A DNA stretch of 64,000 nt from Stieleria magnilauensis (lineage in GTDB: Bacteria > Planctomycetota > Planctomycetia > Pirellulales > Pirellulaceae): the NCBI GenBank assembly GCA_007753675.1, contig CP036432.1, positions 6,484,394 to 6,548,393 of the forward strand, in the 5' to 3' direction. The notes beneath the pieces were generated by a model. That model was given only the letters and a program-made list of their open reading frames with translations, was not told where the DNA came from and did no database searches. Shown here one piece after another: positions 51,246-61,073 of this stretch. Each line of letters begins with the position of its first letter. Position 1 is the stretch's first letter. A program made the translations under genes and the position numbers.

Positions 51246-54200
51246 TCATCGTTCCCACTTTGCACGTTCCACGTTCCGCCTTGCCTCTGAGTCGAGGCTC
51301 TGGGCAAGGTCACCCAGAGCCCGCGAGGCTGCAGGGCAGGTTTCTCGCAGTTGATCTGCACGGTTTCGAAGTTGCTCGGCTTGGCTTTTCTCTGACTGTC
51401 CGGTTGGATCGACAATATGAACGCCGCGGGCGTTCGATAAGCTTACCGAGAGATGCCGTGGAAAGGTTTCCGGGATAGCTTCCGCCAGAATGTTAATCAC
51501 ATCAGCCACATCTGGTGTCGGCCATGTATCAATCGAAGTCCATGCTCCACTTGTGATGACATCGGGAAGCTGAAGGCCGAGCGCCGTCAGATACCGACAT
51601 TCAGAGGCGATTTGGACCACTTCCGTAACCCAATCCGCGATCGACTTTTCGTTCATTGGACAAAGTTCAGATTGCCCTGGCAGTTCGGCGAGTTGGCGCA
51701 GTAGACCACCGACTTGGTTCGCCAAAGCCTTTGTTGGATCATCATCCGGTGTGGTAGATTTGCCAGCGTCGTTTTTCCAAGGATATCTGAGCAAATCAAC
51801 GAACAATGACGGAGTGTCCCGAATTGCCACCAGCAACCCTTTTGGCTGGAACTTTCGGCTTTCATCGTCTTCGAATACTTGGTGATAAAGCAGTTCCAGT
51901 CGCAAAAGCCGCTCTACTTGTGACATCCCAATTCTGTAGAGCACTTCAAAAAGTTCCTGTAGCTCCCACCGTAAACTGTCTTGGCGCGGTTCATCGGCGT
52001 CTCGCTCGACGAGCGGCAACATCTCCAACGCTTCAAATACAAGGTCCACTTCGTCTTCGGCAATGTCTTCCCGACAACGTGCCAGCAAATCAATCCCTCG
52101 ATCTGCACGGGCTACCTGAACCAGCCCTCTGACAAAGTACGAAAGTCGTCCCTCGGGGATCTCCCAAGGCACAGACGCATTCTTCCAATACAGTCGCTGG
52201 ACCGCCTCGCTCTGCTGATCAATGCAGTCCCAAACCTCCGGTACAAGTGGAAGGCACCGCAGGTACGACGAAATCGTCTCATCCGACGACATCGTTGACA
52301 GAAGAGGCAACACATCAGTCGAAAGCGAATCCTTGCGTTGCCACGCCCAAACTGTGGCAAACCCGCTGGCGAGCATTCGATCCGCCTTCGTCTCTGACGA
52401 AAAGAGCGGAAGTACTTCATCAAGTTCGATCTTGACTGTTTCATTCAGCGCCGCTGTTCTTCCGACTCCGTCTGCATCGACGTGCTCAATCGCCGTCAAG
52501 CGACGCAAGCCATCCAAACCTTCGACCTTCCACACGCTTTCAGCAATAGACTGCCGTGCTTCATTGATGCGTTCTTGCTGTTTTTTGTAATTGAAACGAT
52601 CTGAGAAGTGTCGCGTGCAGTGATTAGGATTAAGTCCGTGCAGAAATGCATGGCACCCAGCTAGAACCGGATCGTCGGGAGTTGACGCGTCGAGCAGATG
52701 TCGCAGTCGCGGCCCGTGCGTCTCGTAGGACTTAACTTCTCGCGGAAAGTGAGGCTCCGAATCAGCATCCGGATCCTTGATGTCATCCTTGTCGACAATC
52801 TCACCATTGCTGAGACGCCGCCGACTCGCGGACCACTCCATTCGCACAAGCATGGCGTTGATCGTTTCCCAGAGCAGTCGTCTGCCGTCTTGTTCAAACG
52901 CTCCGCGCGCTAACGCCGACTCATAGCTTTCCAGAACAGCGGTATATTGCTCGTCCTCAATGTCGCCGCAAAGTTCAATCAGCGCGCACCATCGTTCGGC
53001 ATCATCACCAGCAACCGCAAGTAGTTGTTCGACGCACCAACGAAGTTCTGTGGCGATTTGCCCATACGTTGTGCCGGACTTGTACCCGTGAGCCCAGTTC
53101 CGCCACGTCGGCAATTCACGGCACATCCAGCTTGAGTGTCCCGAAGGAAATAGTGAGATCACCAGCCTGAAAGCCGTTCCGGCATCTTCTTTCAGCATTC
53201 GATCGATCGCTGTTCGTCTCGCTTCCCAGTCAGCATTTGTCTGGGGGCAGTAAAGTTGCAGCGTCTCTCGAATCGAGTTGGAAGGGTTGTTCCCGGAGTT
53301 GATGTCAGCGTTGAGTCCGGCAAGCCGTAACAGAACGGAGGTGGCTCGTTCCAAATGCTGCGGAGACCAACAAAGCCTTTCGAGTGCCCAGAGAATGCCC
53401 GTGTGTGCGGGTGAGCAAAAGAGACCGGTCTCAGTCTTGTCCATCACCTCCGCAAGCGGTCCATTGGCGTGAAGGTCGTTTTCAAGAGCATCGAGCAAAG
53501 CATCCGGTGCGGCTTCGGCCAGGATCGACAATTCGCCGCGAAACGACGCCCAGCGACTGAAGCCTGCGTCTTTCAACGTTGACCGCACGATCCAATCCAC
53601 GAACGAAGGGCTCATGGAATGATCGAGTTTCAAACGAGTTGCACCGATCGAACCGGCAATCGCCAAAGAATGCACGACGTTTCGTCGCAATGTCCCCGAG
53701 AACTCGGGCCGTTGACCGAGAAACTGCGCGGTGAGTCGCTCGTCTCCAGACATGCCGGCGGTCGGATCGTCGTCAGCAAGCAGGTATCGGACGACATCAG
53801 CGAAATCGTCTACGACCGACTTGGTGATGAGCGATGCATAGCGAATCCACGCAAGCTCTGGAGAAAGAAGCCTGAATTTCCCATCGGCGCGAAACAAGAG
53901 GCCATCCGGGTCGTTCGAATCAGCAACGAGCGAAGTCTCGATTTCTTCGTAAGGCAACCCAGAAAGGATCGTGAATACCTCACGATCTGCCGGATGGTTG
54001 CCATTCCAGCCGACAACAAGCAGGCAGGCTGCCTTTACTCGGTCATCGAGACTTGACCCGACCGATCCTGCCGGTGCGTGCAGTCCCGACAACCGATCCA
54101 GAAGAAGTTGGCCGTTCCCGCCGCACTGTTTCGCGTGTTGAGTTGCCTCAGCTTCACCAATGCCGGAAGAAGTCAGAGCTTTGCGTACTTCAAATTCACT

Positions 54201-55118
54201 AAGACGTGGCAGCTCCGTGTCGCCAGTAGCTGAGCAGTAAACAACACGATGATTGCGGTTTGCGGCCTGCTGGAGCTGTTCCCGACTCGGCTGCACCTGT
54301 GGAGCAACGATTAGGCCCAAGTCCGATTCTTCAACGATGAGTTGTTCCCATCGAATACGCGAATCAACAACGACTGTGCGAGCAATCGATACTTCGTCAC
54401 CAGATTCACCGACAGAAGCGACGGCAAACGGCACGACCTCTGCTGGCGATCGGCAGGGAATTGCCAACGCGCTACGTTTCTCCTCACCGGCAAAGTGTGC
54501 TTGAACTTTACTCGCCAGTTCCTCACGGCCAGCGAGCAGCACCTGCGGACTAAGGAGCCCCGCATCCGTCGTCGCAACATTCGCCCAGTATCCTTCGACA
54601 TCTCTGAGACCAGCGGTCGCCTTCCCAAGCTTTCGGGAGAACCAAGCTTCAACGCCGGGGCAATCCGACAGCCAGCCGAGGATGTCATCCACGTCGAAAA
54701 CGCGGACTGCCTTCCAATGACCGACGACCTTATCTTTGACCGGCCCCGGATCGGACTCCCATTCGGTTTTCTTCTCCCAGTGTCGCGGCGTGCCACAGAG
54801 GTAAGTCAATTCCTGTTGTCGACAGGTCGCTGTCCCGGTTGTCCTTTTTTTGAAATCCGAGTTCGCTTTACTGACGTGGTCCTTGTTTGTACCGAACTCC
54901 CAGACCGACTCACCTTCTGGAACGTATTTTGAGCCGTTCTTCGCGAGGACGTAGCCGTCCAGGCCCGACCGGCCGACGGAGTCACCGTACGGCATCACGA
55001 TCACTTCTACAGTCTGGTTTGACGCAACCACAAGCCGACGAATCAACTCTGGAAAGAGTCCTTCAGCCGCTTTCGTGTCTGCCCAGGTGATGAGATCGGA
55101 TCGCGTAAGACGAGTCAC
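51246..55118 (-). CDS. 1290-aa multidomain protein, possible nuclease-led defence protein
   Basis: It uses a GTG start at 55118 with GGAG about 11 bases upstream. The first ~110 residues contain LFPELIRRLVVAS, GRSGLDGYVL and VPEGESVWEFGTN followed by KANSDFKKRT. The Asp, Glu and Lys spacing recalls PD-(D/E)xK-like domains leading large STAND/Avs-type proteins, but this is not proven. A middle part (about 170-330) sits where such proteins have a P-loop, yet I see no GxxxxGKT. The rest (about 350-1290) is helical, with many Leu-, Trp- and Arg-rich units. No partner gene adjoins; neighbours are enolase-like genes and a sulfatase remnant. Function unknown. Confidence 0.6.
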   Translation of the reverse strand: MTRLTRSDLITWADTKAAEGLFPELIRRLVVASNQTVEVIVMPYGDSVGRSGLDGYVLAKNGSKYVPEGESVWEFGTNKDHVSKANSDFKKRTTGTATCRQQELTYLCGTPRHWEKKTEWESDPGPVKDKVVGHWKAVRVFDVDDILGWLSDCPGVEAWFSRKLGKATAGLRDVEGYWANVATTDAGLLSPQVLLAGREELASKVQAHFAGEEKRSALAIPCRSPAEVVPFAVASVGESGDEVSIARTVVVDSRIRWEQLIVEESDLGLIVAPQVQPSREQLQQAANRNHRVVYCSATGDTELPRLSEFEVRKALTSSGIGEAEATQHAKQCGGNGQLLLDRLSGLHAPAGSVGSSLDDRVKAACLLVVGWNGNHPADREVFTILSGLPYEEIETSLVADSNDPDGLLFRADGKFRLLSPELAWIRYASLITKSVVDDFADVVRYLLADDDPTAGMSGDERLTAQFLGQRPEFSGTLRRNVVHSLAIAGSIGATRLKLDHSMSPSFVDWIVRSTLKDAGFSRWASFRGELSILAEAAPDALLDALENDLHANGPLAEVMDKTETGLFCSPAHTGILWALERLCWSPQHLERATSVLLRLAGLNADINSGNNPSNSIRETLQLYCPQTNADWEARRTAIDRMLKEDAGTAFRLVISLFPSGHSSWMCRELPTWRNWAHGYKSGTTYGQIATELRWCVEQLLAVAGDDAERWCALIELCGDIEDEQYTAVLESYESALARGAFEQDGRRLLWETINAMLVRMEWSASRRRLSNGEIVDKDDIKDPDADSEPHFPREVKSYETHGPRLRHLLDASTPDDPVLAGCHAFLHGLNPNHCTRHFSDRFNYKKQQERINEARQSIAESVWKVEGLDGLRRLTAIEHVDADGVGRTAALNETVKIELDEVLPLFSSETKADRMLASGFATVWAWQRKDSLSTDVLPLLSTMSSDETISSYLRCLPLVPEVWDCIDQQSEAVQRLYWKNASVPWEIPEGRLSYFVRGLVQVARADRGIDLLARCREDIAEDEVDLVFEALEMLPLVERDADEPRQDSLRWELQELFEVLYRIGMSQVERLLRLELLYHQVFEDDESRKFQPKGLLVAIRDTPSLFVDLLRYPWKNDAGKSTTPDDDPTKALANQVGGLLRQLAELPGQSELCPMNEKSIADWVTEVVQIASECRYLTALGLQLPDVITSGAWTSIDTWPTPDVADVINILAEAIPETFPRHLSVSLSNARGVHIVDPTGQSEKSQAEQLRNRADQLRETCPAASRALGDLAQSLDSEARRNVERAKWER

Positions 55119-55464
55119 GTGTCGCTACTCCATTGTCGCACAATGATGAGAATCTATTCAGAACGCCGGACCAAACGAAAACACTGTTCCAGCACTGTTA
55201 GTATAACCTTGGCCCATCATTTATCTCATCGCCGGAGCTGCATCGCTGCGTCCTTGATCAGGCCTGCTCGGCTTTCCCGGTTTTGATCACGGTTTCGTTG
55301 AATCGACCAAGGCAATCGATCGAAGACGTCGAGGATTGGTGCATCGTCAGATGTAAGAGTTGTTCAGGATCAAAAACGCACCATCATGACCAGCTTAACG
55401 CGCCGCTGCGTCGCTGCCTTCTTCACGGGGACACGCCTCATGGAGCTGGATGTGCGCCGCGTTC
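55119..55464. other. 346-bp gap without a recognised gene
   Basis: Upstream region of the 1290-aa gene; it must hold its promoter. No repeats of family A or B. Confidence 0.4.
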
Positions 55465-55928
55465 TCATTCAGCCTTCTTTCTCCGCCTCATTGTCGGAGA
55501 TGGATCACCCACGGTTTCGAGATAGGTTTGAAGGCGTGATTGCAGTCGCCTGGCTTTGTCAGCTTGTGCAGCGGATAGATCACGCTTTTCGGCGATATCC
55601 TCAACGACATTGAAGAGTTTGGCCGATTGAATTTCACGCTTCGCGTTCACCTCTGCCAGCAGTTTCCATTCACCGGCGCGGATCGCCGCCATTCCCTGCC
55701 GGGGCCGAGAAAAAACCAAGCCATCGATCGGCCGCTTCACCGAACCGGTTTCCGGATTGGAAAACAGAGTGACAAAGCTTCCACCATCGAGTTCATCGGA
55801 GAGATTGCCTTTCCCGCCAGCCAACTCATGAAAGGTAGGTAGAAAGTCGTAGCCAACGCAATGAAGACCATCGTGGCGGTCTTCATGAAAGTCTGAAGAG
55901 TGGTTTTTGTGATCATGTTGTGTTTCAT
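55465..55928 (-). pseudogene. sulfatase remnant (leader plus C-terminal piece)
   Basis: One frame gives the end of a formylglycine sulfatase: FLPTFHELAGGKG, then DELDGGSF and DGLVFSRPRQGMAAIRAGEWKLL. A second frame at 55737-55928 starts with a signal-like MKTATMVFIALATTF that merges into the same bases. This fits a gene whose middle, including the CxPxR active site, was deleted and whose frame was shifted. It cannot be a working sulfatase. Confidence 0.7.
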
Positions 55929-56039
55929 CTCTTGAGATGTCGCCGGAACGGTCCTTGTCGGCCCTCTTTAGAAAAGTATCCAGGTGAGCGGTAAATGGCT
56001 TTCATGGAATTGAATTCTTGTGATGGATTGGGCTGGATC

Positions 56040-58760
56040 CTACTTCGATTGAAACGGCCTGCTCTGGACGAGGGCGTGAATGAATTCGCTGACGGGGAAC
56101 TCTTTGCTCTGCGCGGCGCGAACAATGTCATTCGCGAGGTCTTCATCCGTGAAGCCGAACGGACGACCCAACGCGTATTCGATCAGGTGTTCGGTGAATC
56201 CGCGGGCGAAGTCTTCTTCGCGCTGGGCGATGAGGTCGCGTAGTTCGTGGTAGTCGTTGAATTCTGGTCCCTTGTGGAATGCTCCGGAGGCGTCGATCGC
56301 CCAAGTCCTTCGCTTGCCGACGCCTCTGCCTTTCCCGTCTCGCACCTGGTAGCTGTCTTCAGTGCGCCACTTTCCGGCGGCGCCCCAGTTTTCCAGACCG
56401 AAGCCGATGGGGTCGATCTTGCGGTGGCAGCTTGCGCACTGGGCTTCTTCCTGGTGGGCCAGGAGTCGCTCTCGCGTTGTGAGGACCTGACCTTCGAGAC
56501 GCGAGATTTGCGGGACGTTGGGCGGTGCTGGCGGTGGAGGATCGTTCAACAGGTGTCGCAAGACCCAGGCTCCGCGCTCGACCGGGCTGCTCACGACGCC
56601 GTCGCTGCCCATCGCATGGATGGCGGCCATACCCATCAAACCACCGCGTGGAGAACCGGCGGGCAGCTTCACTTGATGAAACTCGTCACCCGCAACGCCG
56701 TCGATTCCGTAGTAGGTGGCGAGCAGGCCGTTGATGAAGACGTAGTCGCTCTTGAGAAGCTTGCCGAGCCGGCCATTTCGCTTATCACGCATGAGGTGTG
56801 CGAAGGATTTGTAAACCTCTTCCCGGGCAGCGGCTCGAGTGTTTTCATCGAACTCGCGATGCAGAGCCACGTCAAATTGGAAAAAGTCGAGTCGCTCCAT
56901 GTCGAGCCACTGATGCACGAAGCCGGAGACAAGTTCATCCGAACGCGGGTCGGCGATCATGCGATCGACTTGTTCGCGGAGAATTTCCGGTTCGCGCAAC
57001 TCGCCGCGCTGAGCGAGATCCAACAGTTGCTCGTCCGGCGGAGCACTCCAGAGGAAGTAGGCCAGACGCACGGCCAGTTCGCGATCGTCGAGTTGCCTTG
57101 GTTGAGTTTCGCTGCCGGGTTCGCTGAGATAGAGGAATCCCGGCGAGGCGAGAATGACGCTGAGCGGCGTGCGGATGGCGACCTCGAACGATTCACCGGC
57201 TTTTCGACGCACCTCAAAGATCGCCACAAGCTTGTCGATGAACGTCGCGTCCGGCTTTGCCTTGCGAAAGGCAGCGTCGGCAAAGTCGGTGAGTAGAGCG
57301 CGAGCGCGCTGAGCTTCCGAATGCGTGGCAGCGGCAAGATGCGTGTCGAGAATCGTACGTAGCGGTGACGGCGGTCCGGATTCCGGAAGCGGACCTTCGA
57401 GTTCGATCCAGTCGATCCAGATGGCAGGCGGCGTTCCGTAACCGTTGGTTCGCTTGTCTCGATTGTAGGCGTCACGGAGGCTCTTCCCATCGGTTGGCTG
57501 CCGTTCCTGGATGCCGAATTCCTTGGGGGTATGAAGGCCAACTTCGAGTTGCGTCTCGATGACCTCTGGTTGTTCGACGGTTCCTGTCACTTGGTGACTA
57601 CTGATGGGTAAACTCGCGAATCCCGCCGGTACCTGGTTCACGCGTTGTGGGTGGCCGATCTGAATGAAGTGACGGTACGACGGAGATCCTTCCACGACTC
57701 CAGCTCGCACGCGCATCCTGTATGTCCCGGGCGGAAGATCCTTCGGCTTTGGTGATACATCGATGCGCTGGATTCCCCACGTGAGCTTCAGGTAAGTGCC
57801 CCGATCACTGTGAGGAAGCTCGGCGTAGTGCTTCATGTAGGCGTACTTTCGGGAATAGCCGCCCTGGAAGGAGAAGGTCGCGTCATTGTCATCCCGGAAC
57901 CCAAACGCTTTTGGATCGGGAGCCCCGTTGAGTTTGTGGGCGTGCCGGTAAAACAGAAAGGCTGACGCCGACGGCCAGGCCGACAGATCCAGTTTTGGGT
58001 TCTCCTTGAGAATGCTGGCTACGATCTTCCGGTTCTCCGGGGCGGCCGCGGCTCTGTCGACACCTGCTTTCCAGCGCATGAAGCGGTCATTGGTTTCTTC
58101 CATCTTCCGCATGCTATTCAGGCTCTCGACATTGACCGTGGTTTCCGGATCGACTCGGAAGACCCGCGGTTCCTGCACCAGCGCCGCTTGCCGCTCAAAC
58201 GCCTGATCAATCGAGCTGCGACCAAGTTTCAGATACTGCTCGAACTGATCGCTAGAGATAAACTGCGATGCCCCCACGGTATCAAAGGTTCCGGAGCCGC
58301 CATCGTTGGGCAGTGAGTCGGCGTTGACGGTAGCGCCGGTCAACTGTTTGATGGTGTTGCGGTATTCACGACGGTTGAGCCGCCGCATCGTGATTTTGCC
58401 GCCTGAATCCGACAGCGTCTGACGCGCAGTGACCATGGTCCGAGCCAGGTCATCCAAGAAGTCCGCCTTCTCAGTGTTGCCCGGCTGCTCGGTATCTTCC
58501 GGGGGCATTTCACCGGCGTTCAAGGCGTTGAGCACCTTTTGCCAGAGTTCTGCCTGCTCCAGGTTGGTGATGCTCAGCGGCAGCGTTTCCAGATCCACCT
58601 TGCCTTCCTGTGCCTCGGAGTGGTGACAGTCGAGGCAATACGTTTTGAAGAATGCCCGGTGTTTTTCGTGAAGGCGTGCTTCCGGCGGGGCGGCTTCGAC
58701 AAGAGAGCAGGACCAGAAAACTGCGATGCCGAGTATGTATTTAAAAAGGGTCATTTGCAT
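56040..58760 (-). CDS. exported PSD-type protein (cytochrome-like, DUF1587/1592/1588/1585)
   Basis: 906 aa. A signal peptide (about 1-23), a planctomycete cytochrome-c-like domain with CLDCH (about 42-46), the DUF1587 stretch MRRLNRREYRNTIKQLTG, a carbohydrate-binding-like insert, DUF1592 (LAYFLWSAPPDEQLLDLAQ), DUF1588 with CASCHRKIDPIGFGLENW, and a C-terminal DUF1585 part. The family is expanded in planctomycetes and usually paired with DUF1552 genes, as here; its role is unknown but may concern exported redox or polymer use. Confidence 0.9.
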   Translation of the reverse strand: MQMTLFKYILGIAVFWSCSLVEAAPPEARLHEKHRAFFKTYCLDCHHSEAQEGKVDLETLPLSITNLEQAELWQKVLNALNAGEMPPEDTEQPGNTEKADFLDDLARTMVTARQTLSDSGGKITMRRLNRREYRNTIKQLTGATVNADSLPNDGGSGTFDTVGASQFISSDQFEQYLKLGRSSIDQAFERQAALVQEPRVFRVDPETTVNVESLNSMRKMEETNDRFMRWKAGVDRAAAAPENRKIVASILKENPKLDLSAWPSASAFLFYRHAHKLNGAPDPKAFGFRDDNDATFSFQGGYSRKYAYMKHYAELPHSDRGTYLKLTWGIQRIDVSPKPKDLPPGTYRMRVRAGVVEGSPSYRHFIQIGHPQRVNQVPAGFASLPISSHQVTGTVEQPEVIETQLEVGLHTPKEFGIQERQPTDGKSLRDAYNRDKRTNGYGTPPAIWIDWIELEGPLPESGPPSPLRTILDTHLAAATHSEAQRARALLTDFADAAFRKAKPDATFIDKLVAIFEVRRKAGESFEVAIRTPLSVILASPGFLYLSEPGSETQPRQLDDRELAVRLAYFLWSAPPDEQLLDLAQRGELREPEILREQVDRMIADPRSDELVSGFVHQWLDMERLDFFQFDVALHREFDENTRAAAREEVYKSFAHLMRDKRNGRLGKLLKSDYVFINGLLATYYGIDGVAGDEFHQVKLPAGSPRGGLMGMAAIHAMGSDGVVSSPVERGAWVLRHLLNDPPPPAPPNVPQISRLEGQVLTTRERLLAHQEEAQCASCHRKIDPIGFGLENWGAAGKWRTEDSYQVRDGKGRGVGKRRTWAIDASGAFHKGPEFNDYHELRDLIAQREEDFARGFTEHLIEYALGRPFGFTDEDLANDIVRAAQSKEFPVSEFIHALVQSRPFQSK

Positions 58761-58772
58761 CTCCGTCGATCT

Positions 58773-61073
58773 CTATTTTCGGCCGAATGCAGGGTGGGAG
58801 ACGATGGCGTGGATGGCGGCGCGCAGCGAGAAATCTTCCTCGGCAATCGACTCGAAAACGGCGTCGACATGCGGACGGTCGGCACGGGTGACTTCGCGGC
58901 CATGGGCGTAGCTGATGAGTTTTCCGATGATGCCCTTGACGATGTGCTGCTTGTCGGCCATCAGCGCGGCCTTGAGTGTGATCATGTCACGCACCTCACG
59001 TCCGCCCGGAAGTTTCATGGCGGCATCAATCGGGACGTTGGTGAACTTGAGTTTCTTCGTGAACGTCGTTCCTTCTTGAACCGCAGGGAGTTCTTCCACG
59101 TAGCGATACTCGTCCCGCTTGCGCCCAACCGGATCGTAGTACTCCAGAGCGAAACCCAGGGGATCGATCTTCGAATGACAACGTGAGCAACTCTCAAGCT
59201 GTTGATGCTTCAGAATGGCTTCTCGTACGGTGGTGGTACCCCGGATGTCCGGCTCGTTGATCAAGACGTCGGCGGGTGGTTCGATGCGTTCGTTGTAAAG
59301 ATTCTTGAGAATCCACGAGCCCCTGTGGATCGGTGATGTGGCGAAGTCGGTGGAGGTGAGCTTCAGGAAACCGGCTTGGGCCACGAGCCCTCCGCGTTCA
59401 CTTTCTTCCGGAAGCTTCACTGGCACAAAGTCGTCACCTTCGACAGCTTGCAAACCGTAGAATCGAGCAAGACGGTCGTTGGCCATGACGTAATCCGAGT
59501 CGATGAAGTGTTCCATGCTCAGCCCCTTCTCCAGCATGTGCCGAAAGAGCTCACGGCCTTCGCGACCCATGGAATCGACCGTCATGCGGCGCACGTTCTT
59601 GAACACACGGACGTCCGGCCCGAAGTCGTCCACCTTGTCGCGTTGCAACCACTGACGGGTGAAGTCGTCGATGAAGCGACCAACCTTCACATCATTGAGC
59701 ATCCGCTCTACTTGAGCGGATGGATCCTTGCCCAAGGCACCGGACCTGGCCGCGCTGAGAAGTTCGGCGTCTGGAGCGGAGTTCCAGAGGAAATACGACA
59801 GTCGGTAGGACCGCTGCACGTCGGTCAACTCAGGCGACTCGGACTTGTAGATGAAATGTGGCGAGGTCAGCAGCGCGATCAACACGCTGCGGGCAGTCGC
59901 AGTCATCGAAGCGCCGGACTTCTTTTGGGTCCGCGCGATCTCGACAAATGCTCTGCGATCCTGCACCGCCAGCGGCCGCTGCGTGAGCAACAGCGTGATG
60001 TGATCGACAAGCTCTCCCGGCTTCATGTTCGGTTGGGGGAGGATGGCCTGCATCGCGGCGGTCGGCCACTGCTCCGTCAACGGGCCGGTCACCTTCAAAT
60101 GAGAGAACCGCATCGCGGGACCCTTGTGTGGTTTCTTTTCAAGACTCCTACCCGGCACGCGGGCACTATCGAAGGTGAAGGCGAGTTGGTCGCCTGCCTG
60201 GAGAGTGAGCTCGGTCGTAAAACCTTGCGAGCCGTGCGGCATTGGGATCCGGCGGATACTCCGGAAGCTGGTCGGATGACGCCCGTCGCCGAGATTGATT
60301 CCGATGACCTCACCTTCGTCGGATTTCTCCGAATGCGCCTGCACGTCCAACCGGTACACCCCGAAGGCGGGAATGACAAATTGATCATGGCTCTCCGGAT
60401 CGATGGAGAAATGCAGATTGCTGCGGTAGGGACGAAATCCCGTGAGAACATAGTCGTCTCCATCGCGGTAATCTCCACCCCCACCGGTCGCAAAGTTCTT
60501 GCTGCCGTGAAAATGTCGTACATCGAATTCCCACGTCCTCGTCTTTGGTTTGACATCCGGCAACACCCGCTCGGCGATGAAGCGAGCGGTCTTGAGGTAG
60601 GCCATGACCTGATGCGGCGACATCAGGTGGGCCTCGCCAAACTTGTCGAAGCCATGCTCCACGTGATCGGGAGGAAGCAAGCCGGTGAAATCAAAATCCA
60701 CACCGAAGAGATCGCGGATCGTGTTGGTGTATTCCGCGCGAGTGAGCCGCTTGAGGGGATTGACTGGGCGATGGGCGAGGAGTTGCTTCTGTAGCAATTG
60801 CATGATCTCAGCGACTGCTTCGGCGTTGGGTTGCGGCGCCTCTTCCGGCGGCATTTCGCCGGCTTCAAGCACAGTAGCGATGGTCTCCAGCAACTCCTGA
60901 TCGGCGAACAACGTGCCAACTGGCTTGTCCAGTCTCACCTCGCCATTTTGTTTTTCAGAGCCGTGACACTTGACGCAGTGTTGGACAAAGAATTGTTCCA
61001 GTTTGGATTCCGCACCGACAGTCCCCGCCAGGAGAAAGCCTATCAGCAGCATTGTCCAAGCCAGTCGCATCAT
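58773..61073 (-). CDS. exported PSD-type protein, second copy
   Basis: 766 aa from the ATG at 61073, which overlaps the DUF1552 stop as ATGA. A signal peptide (about 1-20), a CVKCH haem-like site (about 33-37), LKRLTRAEYTNTIRDLFG (DUF1587), LSYFLWNSAPDAELLSAA (DUF1592) and CSRCHSKIDPLGFALEYYD (DUF1588). It has the same domain order as its downstream neighbour but is shorter. The overlap with a DUF1552 gene supports their working as a pair. Confidence 0.9.
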   Translation of the reverse strand: MMRLAWTMLLIGFLLAGTVGAESKLEQFFVQHCVKCHGSEKQNGEVRLDKPVGTLFADQELLETIATVLEAGEMPPEEAPQPNAEAVAEIMQLLQKQLLAHRPVNPLKRLTRAEYTNTIRDLFGVDFDFTGLLPPDHVEHGFDKFGEAHLMSPHQVMAYLKTARFIAERVLPDVKPKTRTWEFDVRHFHGSKNFATGGGGDYRDGDDYVLTGFRPYRSNLHFSIDPESHDQFVIPAFGVYRLDVQAHSEKSDEGEVIGINLGDGRHPTSFRSIRRIPMPHGSQGFTTELTLQAGDQLAFTFDSARVPGRSLEKKPHKGPAMRFSHLKVTGPLTEQWPTAAMQAILPQPNMKPGELVDHITLLLTQRPLAVQDRRAFVEIARTQKKSGASMTATARSVLIALLTSPHFIYKSESPELTDVQRSYRLSYFLWNSAPDAELLSAARSGALGKDPSAQVERMLNDVKVGRFIDDFTRQWLQRDKVDDFGPDVRVFKNVRRMTVDSMGREGRELFRHMLEKGLSMEHFIDSDYVMANDRLARFYGLQAVEGDDFVPVKLPEESERGGLVAQAGFLKLTSTDFATSPIHRGSWILKNLYNERIEPPADVLINEPDIRGTTTVREAILKHQQLESCSRCHSKIDPLGFALEYYDPVGRKRDEYRYVEELPAVQEGTTFTKKLKFTNVPIDAAMKLPGGREVRDMITLKAALMADKQHIVKGIIGKLISYAHGREVTRADRPHVDAVFESIAEEDFSLRAAIHAIVSHPAFGRK

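Noticed and set aside
56247..57296. 349-aa open frame on the plus strand
   Set aside because: Antisense shadow of the first PSD gene.
59376..60794. 472-aa open frame on the plus strand
   Set aside because: Antisense to the second PSD gene, which has clear domains and signal peptide.
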